The notes beneath the pieces were generated by a model. It was given only the letters and a program-made list of their open reading frames with translations. It was not told the origin of the DNA and searched no databases. A stretch of 64,000 nt of DNA, taken from positions 62,001-126,000 of the forward strand of contig JAHNUO010000019.1 of the NCBI GenBank assembly GCA_019787685.1. The letters run 5' to 3'. A program made the translations under genes and the position numbers. Shown here in pieces: positions 25,631-38,740 of this stretch (within the stretch, counting starts at the first letter, position 1; each line of letters opens with the position of its first letter). The DNA is from Chiua virens. Taxonomy: Eukaryota > Basidiomycota > Agaricomycetes > Boletales > Boletaceae.

Positions 25631-27725
25631 TATCAGTACGCCTGACGCGATTCGTCAGCCGTCGACGATGTGCTCAACACAGAATGAAAGGGAAAAAAAT
25701 GGACTCAGTTCATTCGGTTCAAGTTGTGGCGTTCGAAGTTGATTGGCTTGACGCGTGGTGACGTTGTTGTGTTCCTGAGAGTGACGGAATCGACGGTGGC
25801 CCGGCTCTCGGCAAAGTTTTCCTTCAACTTCCGACAACGACCCTTCGAACACCCCGACACTTCCGAAGGACCTGTCTGTGGAACATTCGGGAGAGGCATA
25901 CTGACAGGGGACGCCACCGCCAGTTCAACATGACGTTAAAGAACCATGTGGAGTGGTCAAAGGGTTGTCACGGTCAGATCTTTTCATACAGTCCACTCCG
26001 ATAACATACTCACTGGGTATCGATCATATATCTCAGCATCGCTTTGCCCTTTCCAATTGGCACATCCGAGTCGGGTCCGAGTTTTGAATATCGACCATCG
26101 GAACATTGAGTCTTTTCTATTCCCAAACGTTTCATCCAACAAGGTGCTTCTCCTGGACGGTTGGACCATTGTCATGACTTGCAGGGTCCACTACCATCCT
26201 GGACTTGGCAACCTTCGAGGGACCCTGCGGATGGGAAGCGGCATCCCGGTGTAATTTACCCCAAACGTCATTTGCCATTTCCTGTCTGCAGGCTCCTCAT
26301 CGAAGAGTTCCACGTTATCACAGTGGTGCTTGGCTTCGACGGACTGCGGGATGGAAAGATGGTCACCTTGTCAACTTAACTTTGTTCAGAACAGGATCTG
26401 ATGACGAAGATGACACTGACGATTGAGTCCCGGAACCCTGGCAACTCGTTTGGATCTCTCGACGCCTGATACGGAGGAGCCCGATAGGTGAGTCATCTCA
26501 AGGCGACTTTTTTCAGTTTAATCTCTCTGTTGGAAGCATCGTTCGCCACTAGCATTAACACGGGTTTGCAGTGTCCATCTTGAATGAACACTGCGGGTGA
26601 AGGCAGGCGAAACGAAACCAGTCAATATTAGCACGGTACATACCCGTACCGCAGTCGTCTCGGACACCATCTTGGAATCCGCGGTTTGACAGATTACCCG
26701 CGGTGTGTGGCAGAAACGCCGCGGGTCTTTACAGCCTAATATCTAGACGGCATCATGGCGAGAACAAGAAAATGAACGTGCGTTCGATACTGAGAGAGGG
26801 ACAGTAGCGCTAGCCCAGGCTCGGATCTTAATGCTTCGTATTCGAAGAACAAAACTGCCTTTTGCGTCATATCGACCAAGATTCTGGCTGGGGCACTGAT
26901 ATGTCGTTGTCCCGGAGCAGCCCACCATGATGAGGCCTTTTTCACCATCCACATAATATATCAACTTATCTGGCAATGTACGAGCTGATTGGCAGCTGAC
27001 GGCGTTGCGAATTGTACCTTGGCCAACACCCTGGACGTCGCACCCATTCACTAAATGTAAGATAGTTTTGGTGAAGGATCTCGAAGGTCAGACCACCCAC
27101 TTGGCTCCTTATCCACATGAATCAGCGGGTGAAACTTGTCGGTCGCCTACAACCCCCCAATGTGGCGGAACAGGCAAACCACTAAATCGAACATCGGATA
27201 CTCAGACTCCCCAGACTATATCTCGCCTATTTTGACCATTGTGGCGAGCTAGCAACCAGTTGCCTTGACACTCAACTGGAACACATCCAGTGTAAAACAA
27301 AGCATCCAGATTAGCCTCGTTGGGTATACTGACACCCTCAATTGAAACTGATATTCTAGCGGGAGGCTGTATTTACTTGAGATTTATTGTGTTACAACAA
27401 TTCGCCGAAGCCCGTCCCAAGGTAGCAGCACTCATGTCCAACATCAGAAGACACGAGTCAACGAAGAATCAAGTTCTAAATTGCAAAGCCACCTCAAAGA
27501 TGCATGTGGAATCGTAACTTGGATAACGTATGGGTACGGGGAATTAACTCTCCGGTATGAGAATATGCGAGGTAAACGCGATCAATAAAGGATGAACAGG
27601 TCAAATAAAAGTTCACTTTACGTGACGAGTCGTTAAGACATACATAAAGCAAAGTGTGAATTTGCAGCGTCGTAGATCATCATCCAAACATGGGATAATG
27701 CGAGTCCCTCGAAGCGGCGGATAAT
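25631..27725. other. No gene seen
   Basis: Short frames only. The frame at 26205-26426 ends in an acidic TGSDDEDDTDD, which might be an eroded transposon-ORF end, but nothing else supports this. Confidence 0.35.
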
Positions 27726-29153
27726 TCATACTGCATGTCCAACGCTATCAAACTTGAAATCGCTCCCGCGGACATCGAGCTCGTTGGCGTCCACCGAGTC
27801 ACACGTCATCGCTGCCGGGAAACTTCCGTCGTCGGTTTTGCTCTCGGTCAGCGTCGTGACTTGGACGTGCATCCGGCGCCGTCGTTCGGCGCTTGTGTCT
27901 ATGGACGCGTACCCAACGCTGAGGGGCACAGATGCCCCAGTCTGGATTGCCCGATTAGCGAGGCCGACGCGTATGATCACCATGTAGAACGTGATCGAGA
28001 TGATGGGCGTGACCTGGTCAACCAATCAAGGAAGCATTTCAGTTGTAATCGTTTACTCTCCAAACAACGAGCGGAACAGACCGTATCGAGAACTACGTAT
28101 TGAGAAGTGGACCGAGTCACGAAGCAAATCAACCCGATGAGGAGGGTGACAGAGTAGATGGCGCCAGCGTCGATGATGACGCGCAGCACAGGTCGTAGTT
28201 GAGACTTTCTGGTAGCCTGTATTCGACTGGTTTTGGTATCGACATACCAGATACGGAAAGCCAACAGCACTGGCGAGAGGTGAGTACCGTGAATTAGTAG
28301 TCTTCACACCGGCGAATGTGCGACGTACTGGTCGACAACAAGTTCTCCGAAAACGCGCATGCCCACCACGCTGTGATCCATAGGGAGAGTGTTCCGCCAA
28401 AGACCTCATGTTGCTTGACGGCAATCGAGCAGACATACGGCGTTGCAATCCCAGTGACTTGAGAGGCCGTCAACATTCTCACGACAACCCTATACATGAT
28501 GTACACATACCAGCCACGCCAATCCAAAGTATGACAGGAAGAATGATGCCAACTTTGGATTGATATACTACCCAGCAACGATACAGCTGTCAATGAAAAT
28601 GGAATTAATCGTCGACGTTCACGTGCGAAGAAGGGAGATACTTGCAATGACGCCATCCCCTACCAGCGTCTGCGCCGTGTAGATGTAATTCTTGTACACA
28701 AACGTCCAATGCGACACGTTCCCAAAAAAATTATCAGGCCCTCCGGGGATACCTCGAGAAAATATCAAACCCTGTATAATCCTGATGATATCGATAACAA
28801 GATGCTGTACAAACCAGAGAATAAACGATGTGCATTATTCAGGAAAAGGAACGGGAAAGCACGCACCGCCGTGCTAAAAGTCAGCAGCAAACACGCAACC
28901 ACGAGCATCTTGCGGTTCAAGCGCTGGGCAGACAATTTAGAGGTCGATCTCAACGCCCATACCGTGCCTCCGAACATCAACAAAGAAAAACCTAGATGTT
29001 GTTTCCAAAAATATTTCGTTTTCGTCAGATGTGCATTTTTTTCGGCGATCACGGATCGATGATTCAGAGGTGTTGATTCTTACCATACAAGAGGGATTCC
29101 AGTATCATGGACAGTAGTTCTGCCTGGTCCAACGGTATGTCAAGCGGACCCAT
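27726..29153 (-). CDS. Seven-transmembrane protein of a basidiomycete-expanded family
   Basis: Integral membrane protein of unknown function, 344 aa, from seven exons: 29153-29084, 28991-28867, 28804-28646, 28586-28511, 28457-28329, 28269-28082, 28013-27726 (1035 nt, in phase). Family landmarks in order: SMILESLLYG in helix 1, TAHLVIDIIR (joined exactly across an intron), GIPGGPDNFFGNVSHW, the helix YIYTAQTLVGDGVI-LYRCWVVY, VLRVIIDAGAIYSVTLL, and VTPIISITFYMVIIRVGLA. Seven hydrophobic segments are expected from this pattern. The intron after GDGVI must use a GC donor (GCAAGT at 28645-28640) to keep the conserved LYRCW frame. The C-terminus is a 60-residue hydrophilic tail. Basidiomycete genomes carry many such genes, usually annotated as hypothetical; a receptor or sensor role is speculation. 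Confidence 0.82.
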
Positions 29154-30659
29154 CTGTCAACGATCTACACGTTCGAAAAAGCAGAAATGATTGTCCAGGA
29201 CGGAAGCCGGACGAGAACTTTGAAAGAAAGGCGAACCTGAGGGTGTTCGGTGGAAAGGGGTAGATAACTGGCACGCGCGAGTTGCCGCGTAGAATATCTG
29301 TTGCATGAGATTCCAGAGAGGTCATAATACTTGCCTGCGGTTGTCGGAACTGTGAAACCGATCTATTACACGACCACATGGTTCAACGTCTTCCTAAGCA
29401 CAGCCACTCACTGTCTCAGATAGTCACGTGGCATCCTGATAACTCCAGTTTAGATTTCATGTTCAAGCTGGGATGTTCAAATGATGACATGTAAGTTGAT
29501 CCTAGAGGTGAGTGACATCAATCTATAACGATATTCGTCGTCAAAAACCGTACGAACTCGATCCTGCCAGTGGTTTGTCTCGGACATCGGCGTCATGGCA
29601 CCCGTTGCCTATTCTTCCGCTTTCAGTAAATACCGCGAATCATGCTGCGTTCAAACGTTCATCCTGTGCGCCTGCTTCACACTCGCATCTAGCATAATTT
29701 GTCAAAGACAATCAAGGTGCTTGGATGACAAGAATAATAAATCGAAAAATAAACGAAACGCAGATGAGGATTCCAAAACAGTCACTGTGTTCACCGCGTT
29801 TTCAAGTTGAATATTGAGTCCGAATCGATGACGGGCAGAACGGCCCGGGTACCGCGCGTTGTTGAATTTGAGCGGCCGAAGTCGATCGATCTCCTTGGCT
29901 TTACAACCATGGTACCAGACGCACCTGATACGGTTCAACAATAAGTTTGAGGTGCAGAGTCATGTGCTTGAGCCACCAGGTAAACAGAAGTGGTCCCGTG
30001 ACGGTTTACGGAGGTCACATCGGAATATCCCGTTGACATCTATCCTTTGTCTGCCAGTCCTAGCCTACGACTTCAAATTGTTTCAGTTTAGACCACTTCC
30101 CGACAGCCTGCACTGCACAGCATTGATCTTGTAGCTCGCGTTTGAGCGATTGCTGAGAACAAAGAAGCGCTCATGAAAAGTGGGAAGTTGGCGTGCCGAA
30201 ACGTATGCATGGCAGCGTACTTACATTCGAAGGAGGTCGAGTGAATTGCATTGCAAGATAGCTCAAGGCCATTTTGTTCCGATCCTTCGCGCCGTCTGTA
30301 CTTCTCTGCCACGGAATAATCTGACAGCGCACCTCATGTCAGCGGAGTGGCATAGTTCAGACTCGGACATGTTTCGATTTCCCTGTCGTTCAGATAATCG
30401 TTACTTGGAATAGTTTATTTTCCGTTGTCCGTGCTATCTATACCCAAGAAAAGAGGCACATGACAAGTCCAGATGAGCGCTGCGGAAAAAAGGAGGTAAT
30501 GAATAGCGTGTAATGACGGCCTGCCAAAGCAAAGTGGCAGAAAAAAACAATGGGGGAGAACGAAAAACGACGAAGATGAAGCAAATACAACACTGGGTCA
30601 GATCCGCCCCCGTCTATGATACAACCGCCGCGCGCGCGCGGCCTGTCCCTCGAGCATCG
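29154..30659. other. No gene seen
   Basis: Promoter side of the 7TM gene and 3' flank of the flippase gene. Only short unrecognised frames. The stretch 30.42-30.62 kb is A-rich and probably the flippase 3' UTR. Confidence 0.4.
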
Positions 30660-33600
30660 TCATACGGCCCGTCCACCCGGCCATGAATGCGTACTCGCCG
30701 GCCGGCCGTCGTCAGGATAGAACCCCATCTCATCGCTCGGATGATCCGGTATCCGGAAACTGTGCGACAGCGACGACGCATGACGAACCTGCATCTCGTA
30801 CGATTCAGGGGCTGAAAATCCCAACGATGATGACTGCGTCCGTCCATGACTCGGTGCTGGCAGTGCCGGTATCGATGTCGGGGGCGAGGATTTTTCCACG
30901 ACTCCCCCGTTCGGGAAATGGTACACGGAGGGCGGTATGGGAGACGGTATCGGGATGTCATTGGAGGAGTAGTACGACACGTGCGGGGACGTGGTTTGCT
31001 CCGTGGGTATATCCAACGCCCCTACATGGATTAATGGTGTCGTCCGCTCAGCGTCGAGCGTCTCGTTGGCATACTCGCCTGGACGCTTCTCGTCGACGTC
31101 CGATTCGGGTGGGACCCCTCTTGGCTCATACACATGCGACAGGTTCACCTCGGACGTTGAGCGGGCGTGCGGCTCACGAAACATGGGTGCTGTCTCCAGG
31201 TCATATGTACCCTTGTTTTTGGATGCCTTGCGATGCCGTATTCCAAGGCGGTCTTTCAAGTCACCGTTGACCCACATCTCGCGAACAATCTCCTTGTCGA
31301 GCGGCCAATAGGCGGAAGAAGCATACTTATAGAGGAAGCGAGGTGCTGATGAATGTGCCAAGTCAGACCCACGCCTCCAAAACGTGCCTGTTCCGCTTAC
31401 CTAATGCGACCAGCGCTGAGAAGATAGCTGTAGCCCAAAACGTAATATTGGTAAACAATATTGCCACTTCATCCACGAACGAGCCCGTGGACGAAAAGAA
31501 ATTGTTGGCTGGGGCATATGAGTAGGACACGACCCACAGGAGCATCACGAGTGAAGATCCGATGACGACGATCCACGTAATAAACGTCCAGCTAGGTGAT
31601 TGTTCCGTCAGTATTTAACCTCCTGGCCCGTTTGATGTTAAAGTACGCACTAGTGGGTGTTCATTCCAACAAAGGTGTTCGCAGCAAAGATGGCAGCGAT
31701 CGCAACGGTGGTGCCAAGGTCGGTCAAGGAGTCGATACCCCTACCGTTCCAGGACGTCGTGAGACCGAGTGACCAGACAAGATATGGAATGTAAAAGACG
31801 ACAGCCGACTGGTATAGACCATCGAGCATGTACGACCAGAACTTAATTCGAGTGTATTCCAGGCCACGGATGCCACGAATGTAAAGCTCGGGGAATGCCA
31901 GAGCCGCTTTCATGTTAATGTCCTGATCGAATGCTGATACGACCGGACGTTAGAACGATGCATTCCTGCCAAGATCATGCAAACACTTACCACCAAGAAC
32001 GATGACCGGCAGCGACGTGAAAACCAAGTTGTAAAGAAGGATGAAACTGTAGTCGTACAGGTATGTTGCGTCGAAGCTGTCCGAGAATGGGTCAATCGCG
32101 ACTATTCGCATGACAAGATGTGCGATGACTCACTAGCAATAGATGAGATACCAAAACCCGGCCAACGTCCATATCACGTTCTACAACAAAGAAGCTCTTC
32201 ATCAGTCGACCCACTCCAAAATGACACGAGGCAACACAAACCTTGTAAAAGAAGTTGCTATGCATGTCAGCAATCCGTTGATATGACCAACGTCCATGCA
32301 CGAGGAGCAACTTGGTCAAGAACCGGAACTGGCCAAAGGCGTAGTCTGCTGACATGGCCGCCTGTGAACCTTCGTGACCCAACAGCCCACAACCAACGTT
32401 TGCTTCCTGGATCATTGCCACATCGTTGGCACCGTCCCCGATGGATAGCGTCATCGCTTTGCGACCCTCCTTGACCTAGATTTAATTCGTGAACAGAAGC
32501 GCGCTTGGATAACAAACAAAATGTACCAGCTTCACCGTCAATGCCTTCTGGGCCGGCGAGACACGGCAACAGACGACCGTCTCACATTGCGTGCCAAGAT
32601 TGAGGAATAATGACTTGATATCGGGCGTCAACGCATGCCGTAGTGTCTCGCCATCGATCACGACCGCGAACGCAGCCTGGGCACCAGGTACGAATCCGCG
32701 TTTGCGCGGGTCCAACGATGGAGGACCCAAGATGGACGCAATCTTGTTCAACCCTGCTTCAATTTGCGCACGCGTTCCCTCGGGGCTGTCAGCCGATATA
32801 ATCATGATCTCCATGTCCTGCTTGAGTAGATTACAGCTAAATCCGATTTCGATCGCCGTTTGCAGTTTGTCGCCTGTGAGGGAGGTGAGACACGACGAGG
32901 TAAAACATATACAACGGCTTGCTCACCTGTGAGGATCCACAACTTGATGCCTGCGCGATGGAGTGTTTCGATTGCGTCTGGAACACCTTCCTGCAGCTTG
33001 TCCTCCAGCGCCGTCGCGCCGAGCAACAAAAGTTCCTGTTCGATACTTGAAGCTGCCTTCTCCACTTCTTCCTCCCTGTTCTCCGTGGCCGCGGTTGCCG
33101 CGTCATACGTCCTCCCCCACATCAAGAACTGTTCTTCTGTCAACACCCGATACGCAATACATAGCGTCCTCAACCCCGAATTCGCAAACATGTCCATATC
33201 CTTGGTCGTCTTCTCTTTCAGCGCCGGATCGACATTGGCCGAAAGACGCTCATAAATGACCGAGTCGGCGCCCTTGCAATACAAGACAATCCGTCCGTCC
33301 GGTGTGCGCACAACCACGCTCATCCGTTTTCGCGAACTGTTGAACTCGATCGTCTTCAGCAATGTGTACCGCTCAGGCTGTCCCATGACCTGGATGTCGA
33401 CCGCATCCTTGGATTTACCGACAAACGGAAACCCGACATCCCTTGCGCCGGCCACCAGCGCCGCTTCGTCCGGCGATTCTGCCTTATACTCCAGGTACCA
33501 CGGCTTCTCCGCTTGATTGGGCTTGTCCGCGAGGACGGTATGGCAGATCGCCAGCGCACGGAAAAAGGCGATGATGTGTCCTGTTTGTTCAGAGTTCCGA

Positions 33601-35903
33601 TCACTGATGTCCTCGGCGAGCTTGGGCGAGACGAGCGTGAGCTTGTCAACCTGGGCGTACCGGTTCTTGAACAGCTTCACGAGCGTGGTCACCATGGTGT
33701 CTTTGAGCTCGGCCAGCTTGTGTGCGAGATCCTCGGGTTGGACGGCGTCCGCGCGCCCTTCTCTCGTCGCAGCGCCACGCTGTGCCTCGGTGATACCCTC
33801 CCCATATACGACCCCATGGATGGAACATTTCTGGAACTCCATGACGTTCTGGGTGAGCGTGCCGGTCTTGTCGGAAAAGACGTATTCGATCTGACCGAGA
33901 TCGTCAGAAATACCCCAGTTCTTCGGGACACAGGCGGTGTCAAAGGGTTTGTAATACATGTCGATGTCTTGCGCGATGAAGTAGGCCTGGATCGTCTTGA
34001 CAATTTCGATTGAGATGAAGAGCGAGACGGGAACGATGTTCTGGAATGCGATGAGGCAGGAGCTACGACGCCACGTCAGTCCGGCACAAAAGCAACGATG
34101 GAAGAAGACTCACACAAAGGTTACAAGGGCGTTGAGAGCTGAAGAGCTCGTGGGGTCTACTCCCGGAGCATAAATCTTCACGCTCGTATTCGGCAAACCA
34201 TCCAAAACACCATAAATGACCGCGGAGAGCGCACAGATGATGAGCAGGAAGACGAAGTTAACGATGACGTTGAAGTTCGTTTCCTTGGCGATCTTGGATT
34301 GCTTTGATGGTGTTATACCGCCGTTCAAGTAAATCTTAGTGTCAGGGCCGGTGAAAACAACAATACCGATGATCCAAGGTGTGTTCCGCACAGTGCAACC
34401 ACGAAGGAGCATTTCGTTGAGCGTGACGCCCTCCTTTCGCGTTTCTCCAGTGGCGGGGTCTGTATAACGCAGAACCCCGGTGTACAGATAGAGATTCTGG
34501 TGGGGTGGCTCCGATTCGAGGACGAACGCTGATTTCTCGATGTCCTCTTCTGATGTGATGGACGAAGTGGCCTTCATAGCCCTGCGCGGCTTCAAGTTTG
34601 TTTCCCCATCCAGGTTTTTCGTCTCCAGATAGCACAGACCGTCCGGATCCGACGTCGACAGTACGACCACGTCTGCCGGGACCTGTTCGTTCTCCCTCAG
34701 CAACACAATGTCACCAACTTCCAACTTCTTCCACAGTGTCCTCTCCCATCTCGCTGTCCCGCTTGTCCTCCGCTTCCAGTCAATGACCCCGAGCGACGAG
34801 CGAGGTGCGAGGCTCTGCTGGTACGACGAAAATGACGTGTTTGGCTGCCATGGGCCGATCTCTCCTGCAGAAGGCAGTCCAGGAGGATATGTATGGGAAT
34901 CCACACTGACAATATCTTCGAGTTGCCTCCCACCCGCACCGGTGGGTTTGCCGAAGTTGAGTGGGCTGTCGTTGACGTCCACGGTGCTCACGCTGATCCT
35001 GTCACCATCTCCACCCTTGGTCAACACGATGCGCATCCCTTCGCCTGCTTCTTTTTCGCGGAGCTTTTGAACACCTTTGGACAGCCTTCCTGGCGCGTTG
35101 ATATGCAAGAGTCGCTCGTACCAAGGACGTGGGTCGAGGGGTTGGTTCAGGTTGCGCCATTGACCGAGGCGGGTGACGGCGGAGGTGTTGAACCTCTTCG
35201 TCGACCTTGGCACGACGGTAATCCTCGAGGCCGTCTTTGATGCCGGTGACGACGAGAATGAAAGCCAGAGGGAGAGCAGCAGTCGATGCAGAGGCAGCTC
35301 CAAAGACGGGAAACACTGTGACGCGTGAGATGTATACTATGATTAGAGATGGACACTCACGTTGGAAAACGACCAGGGCCAAGAAGTAGATATTTGCTAT
35401 TCTAGAAGCAGGTCAGCGAAGACGCACTGTGCAGGATTGAGAGGCGTACCGGTGGAATTGCTCGAATAGGTTCTTGGGGAGGAACGTAACGAGAGTATAT
35501 CCTAGATGCGGTGAGACGTGAAAGAGTATTGGGGGTTGGAAGAGAACTCACTGCTTGTGCGTACTTTGTTCCTTGGGTAGCGAGCGAGTGGTTGGCCATG
35601 TTGGTCGACTTCCATGGCAGACAAGGGGGTATTCACGTATACATTCCTACGCTGACCGGGTACCCGAGGTGCAGAGACATCGGTCGTGGCGGAATCCGCA
35701 GTCTTTGGACGTTTGTCTTTTCTGAAGAAGAGAGAGCGTTTCCTGCGAGAGCGTCGTTCCGCGCGCAGTTCTGAACGAATAGACTCTGCGATAGTGGAAG
35801 CTGCGGTGCGGACGGTGCGCAGACGGAGGTTGTGATCGATTGGTGCATCGTTGTCGTTGTCGTCGTCCTGATCTTGCTGCGGATGTCGTTTGAATAAAGA
35901 CAT
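30660..35903 (-). CDS. P4-ATPase, phospholipid flippase (DNF1-like)
   Basis: Aminophospholipid-translocating ATPase that moves lipids to the cytosolic leaflet of plasma membrane and Golgi/endosome membranes. It usually works with a Cdc50/Lem3-type subunit, not seen here. The start ATG at 35903 gives an acidic then basic N-terminus ([19 protein letters not shown]..). Landmarks in order: [23 protein letters not shown] (three exons), the actuator motif LDGETNLK (near 34600), [12 protein letters not shown] in TM4 (the family usually has PISL), the phosphorylation motif DKTGTLTQN (Asp at about 33873), the ATP-binding region with [24 protein letters not shown] (near 32440), [12 protein letters not shown], and C-terminal helices (31913-31363). 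The gene ends with a long hydrophilic tail, stop at 30660. A dozen or so short introns; I did not fix every border. All catalytic motifs are present, so it looks functional. The tail is rich in Ser/Pro. Confidence 0.9.
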
Positions 35904-36174
35904 TTGGATGGTATACAGTAAAGTTATGGATGGTCCTGGACGAGTACCAGCACGACAGGACCGGGTAAAATCGGTTTGCTGAGAGCTGCAATGCTTGAAA
36001 GGGTCTGTCGCTTGTATTCCACACGAGGCGGTGTAACTCACAGCTTCTTCGTCATGCGCAGTTCACAACTCTACCACAACAACGTGCTAATTTGCAGTGA
36101 CTTCTAGGTCTCATATCAGTCTGGGTGTTCATGATACCCGGCCCAGCTCGGTGCATGATTGTGAACTAGGGCTG

Positions 36175-38150
36175 AGCTGGGTATATCCGCTGCACAGCGA
36201 AAACTGCGTTGCCATCGTCGGTGCTGGCGCAGCAGGTCTGTCACCACGTTCCCTAATACATCACCTCTGACCCTGTACAGTTACGCCTTCTCGCTCCATC
36301 CGGACCGCTTTTCCGTGACTGTCTTCATCCCCAGGCGGGATGACCTCTCGAACGGCGCGGACTATCTTAACGACGGTGTCCAGGGTGCCAGCCCCGTGTT
36401 CTACAACACGTTTGCCATGTTTGACAAACTCAGATTCAGGTCATCCCCCGTCGGCATCCAAGTCAGTCGCGTCATCAACAGGTTCGCTTGCCCTGTCCCC
36501 TTTACGTCCGATATTGCTCACTCATATTCCAGATTCCGCGTCGATATCCAAAAATTGGACCGCGTGCTCAAGATCATCGGCGCCTTCGAACCCTTGTTCG
36601 CGGTCACATCTCCGTCGATGCGATGTTGAGCCTGTTTGGATTCTCGCAGGTATGTCCACCTCGCCTTCATCGCTTGTGTCTAGAAACAACGTCTTCCAAG
36701 GACTTCGGTCAAACCATCGTCTACCCGCTCGTCGCCTCTTCTTCGGTACAGGCAACCAAACCCCCTTTATATCCAGCGCCATTCTAGCACGCGTCTTCAT
36801 GGACCGGTCCATGCGTATCGCAAGTCTTCCCTCGCTCCAGTTTGAATACTCATCCCTTGCGTCCATCCCCGAAATCCGCAGCCTTTCCGAACCTGTCGAT
36901 GTTGTACCGGGCATGGGCAGACGAATTCAAGTCCGTGGTAACTCCGCACGCAATACCAGGTCACGCGCATCGTTCGCGGCAGTCAATGCGTATATATGCG
37001 GCCGAGCCGCACCAACGAGGCCAACGTACAACTCTGGAGCCATTCAATGGCTGGGACAGACTCGAAGAGCAACGTGCGAAGGCCCTGTGGGATGGAAACC
37101 TCTGAGGACTTTGACGAGTTGATCTTGGCCGTTGATGCCGACTCGGCGCTCAAAACACTTGGCGAGAACGCGAGCTGCCTAGAGAAGAAAGTGTTGGGCA
37201 ATGTCAAAGTGAGTGCGTGTCTTCATGCCCACCGGCAAACGCGCGTCTAGTATGTATGGGACGTGAGTATCATGCATTGTGATCTGGACTATATGGACAA
37301 GGTGATCGGGTTCGCGCGTGCATTCTTCGCGTCACCGACGACGTCGTTCATTCTAGTACTACCGCATGCAGTACGATCCCAAGCTCGATTTTTCCCGTAC
37401 GGACCGAGATGCACAACACGCATACAACCTTGCGCAGAGAACGTTTGCACCGCTGTACTTTATCCGGAGCTACTCCGACGACAAGAAAAGGTCGAGATGA
37501 GCTTTGACCTTACCAACTATCAACCACAGGTGCTGTCTCGTCAAACCCCTCGCCTCGTCCGCTCATCACCCCGTTCTAGTTCAAAGGCGAGCACCGCACC
37601 CTCGCCTTTCCCGCCACTCTCGTCCCACGTCTAAATTCAAACTATCTTGACCGTGATGAGAGCAGCGCCAAACCAGAAACCACGTCATTTATGAAAAGTG
37701 GTGGAAGCAGCAGAGTCATCGGTGGTAACACTATGCCGGCACCGTTCCCTGGATGATGCGTATTAACGGCAAGGTCAGAGTTCTGCTTCTCGTTATTCCT
37801 GGACCTGGACACTCACGCGGCCGGCGGATGACTTGGTCTCACACCACGTATGCAGGGGCGTGGTCGATTCTCAGCACGCACATGGATACCCGCACTCTCG
37901 TGATATTGACCCGCCATCCAGATATGTATGCACGAGATTGCTATTGTGTCGGGGTTCGCCGCTGCCTATCGTCTCGGTGCAGCGTGTGTTCATTTCCATG
38001 GCGATTATCATCGCTCACGTGCCTCTTCCTCACCTAGGTATCCCTCTGCCGACGACAACGATTGCAAACGACTCTTTCGCACATGTCTTGCCGCCGCGAG
38101 TCACGGCTCGCGTATGGTACGTCGCGCTGCGGACCGTGAACTATGACTCA
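36175..38150 (+). pseudogene. Decayed FAD-dependent amine-oxidase-like gene
   Basis: The dinucleotide-binding motif VAIVGAGAAGLS is at 36211-36245. Family blocks follow in order but in changing frames: DGVQGASPVFYNTFAMF (36374-36424), KLDRVLKII (36555 on), DFGQTIVYPLVA then, shifted by one base with no room for an intron, FFGTGNQTPFISSAILARVFMD (near 36739). Later come LYRAWADEFKSVV, SCLEKKVLGNVK and YRMQYDPKLDFSRTDRD. FIRSYSDDKK is followed by a one-base shift before VEMSFDLTNYQPQ. YAGTVPWMMRINGK and MHEIAIVSGFAAAYRLGA (37928 on) complete the series. The order and spacing match a basidiomycete family of FAD/NAD(P)-binding, amine-oxidase-like proteins. At least two frameshifts that cannot be introns, plus lost blocks, mark it as dead, unless they are sequencing indels. 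It is divergent to the flippase gene. Confidence 0.75.
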
Positions 38151-38159
38151 ACTGCGCTT

Positions 38160-38740
38160 TCGCACAGCGGGCCGAGGACCGCCAGGGTATGTTTACGTGA
38201 GGATGATGGAAACGTGGCGTGGACTCGGAGAGGGCGGTGTTGGGTGCATTCCGATTAGTGAAAGTACGCTGGAACTTCAATGTCTTTTCAGAGAGTGATG
38301 CATTGTTTGTGTACTAGGGCGTCATTGATGCCGTGTCTACCAGATAGCTTGACAGGCGTGATACGGATTGTGTAGGGTGTAGACCTGCTTTGGCGACATG
38401 CCCACCACCACAATGACAGTGCTCAGGGACCCGTCCAACACACGATCTGGCTACAGGATGCACTGCCAGTGTGACCGCAGCGGTAACGAAACCACTGCTT
38501 TGGGGGGTTCTCACCAGACGGTCACCGAATCGTTATCCTGCTGGCGGCCACTCTAGGTGGACTATTCTGTCAACGGGGAATCCTGACGCTTTCAAGAATC
38601 GACTTGTGTATGCCGTGCCGTCGCAGTAGTTTGGTCCGTCTGTGCAAGTTCTCCTAGATCGACCCGGAGCATACCAATGATTCTGTAAAAAGCGATCGTC
38701 CGAAAAGGGTCTGTACACTGAACTTGAATGCTACGATAAC
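38160..38740 (+). repeat. Dispersed repeat, copy 1
   Basis: This stretch and 41970-42560 share many short blocks in the same order: GGGCCGAGGACCG, GCGTGATACGGATT versus GCGCGATACGGATT, GTAGACCTGCTTTG followed by GCGACATG or CGGCATGG, a CGCAGCG block followed by CGAA, and a CGTCGCAGTAGTTTGGTCCGTCT-like block. The identity is low, so the duplication is old. Copy 1 starts right at the end of the decayed oxidase gene. Confidence 0.5.

Noticed and set aside
30683..31270. 195-codon plus-strand frame opposite the flippase tail
   Set aside because: Antisense shadow of the P4-ATPase C-terminal exon, with no recognisable protein.
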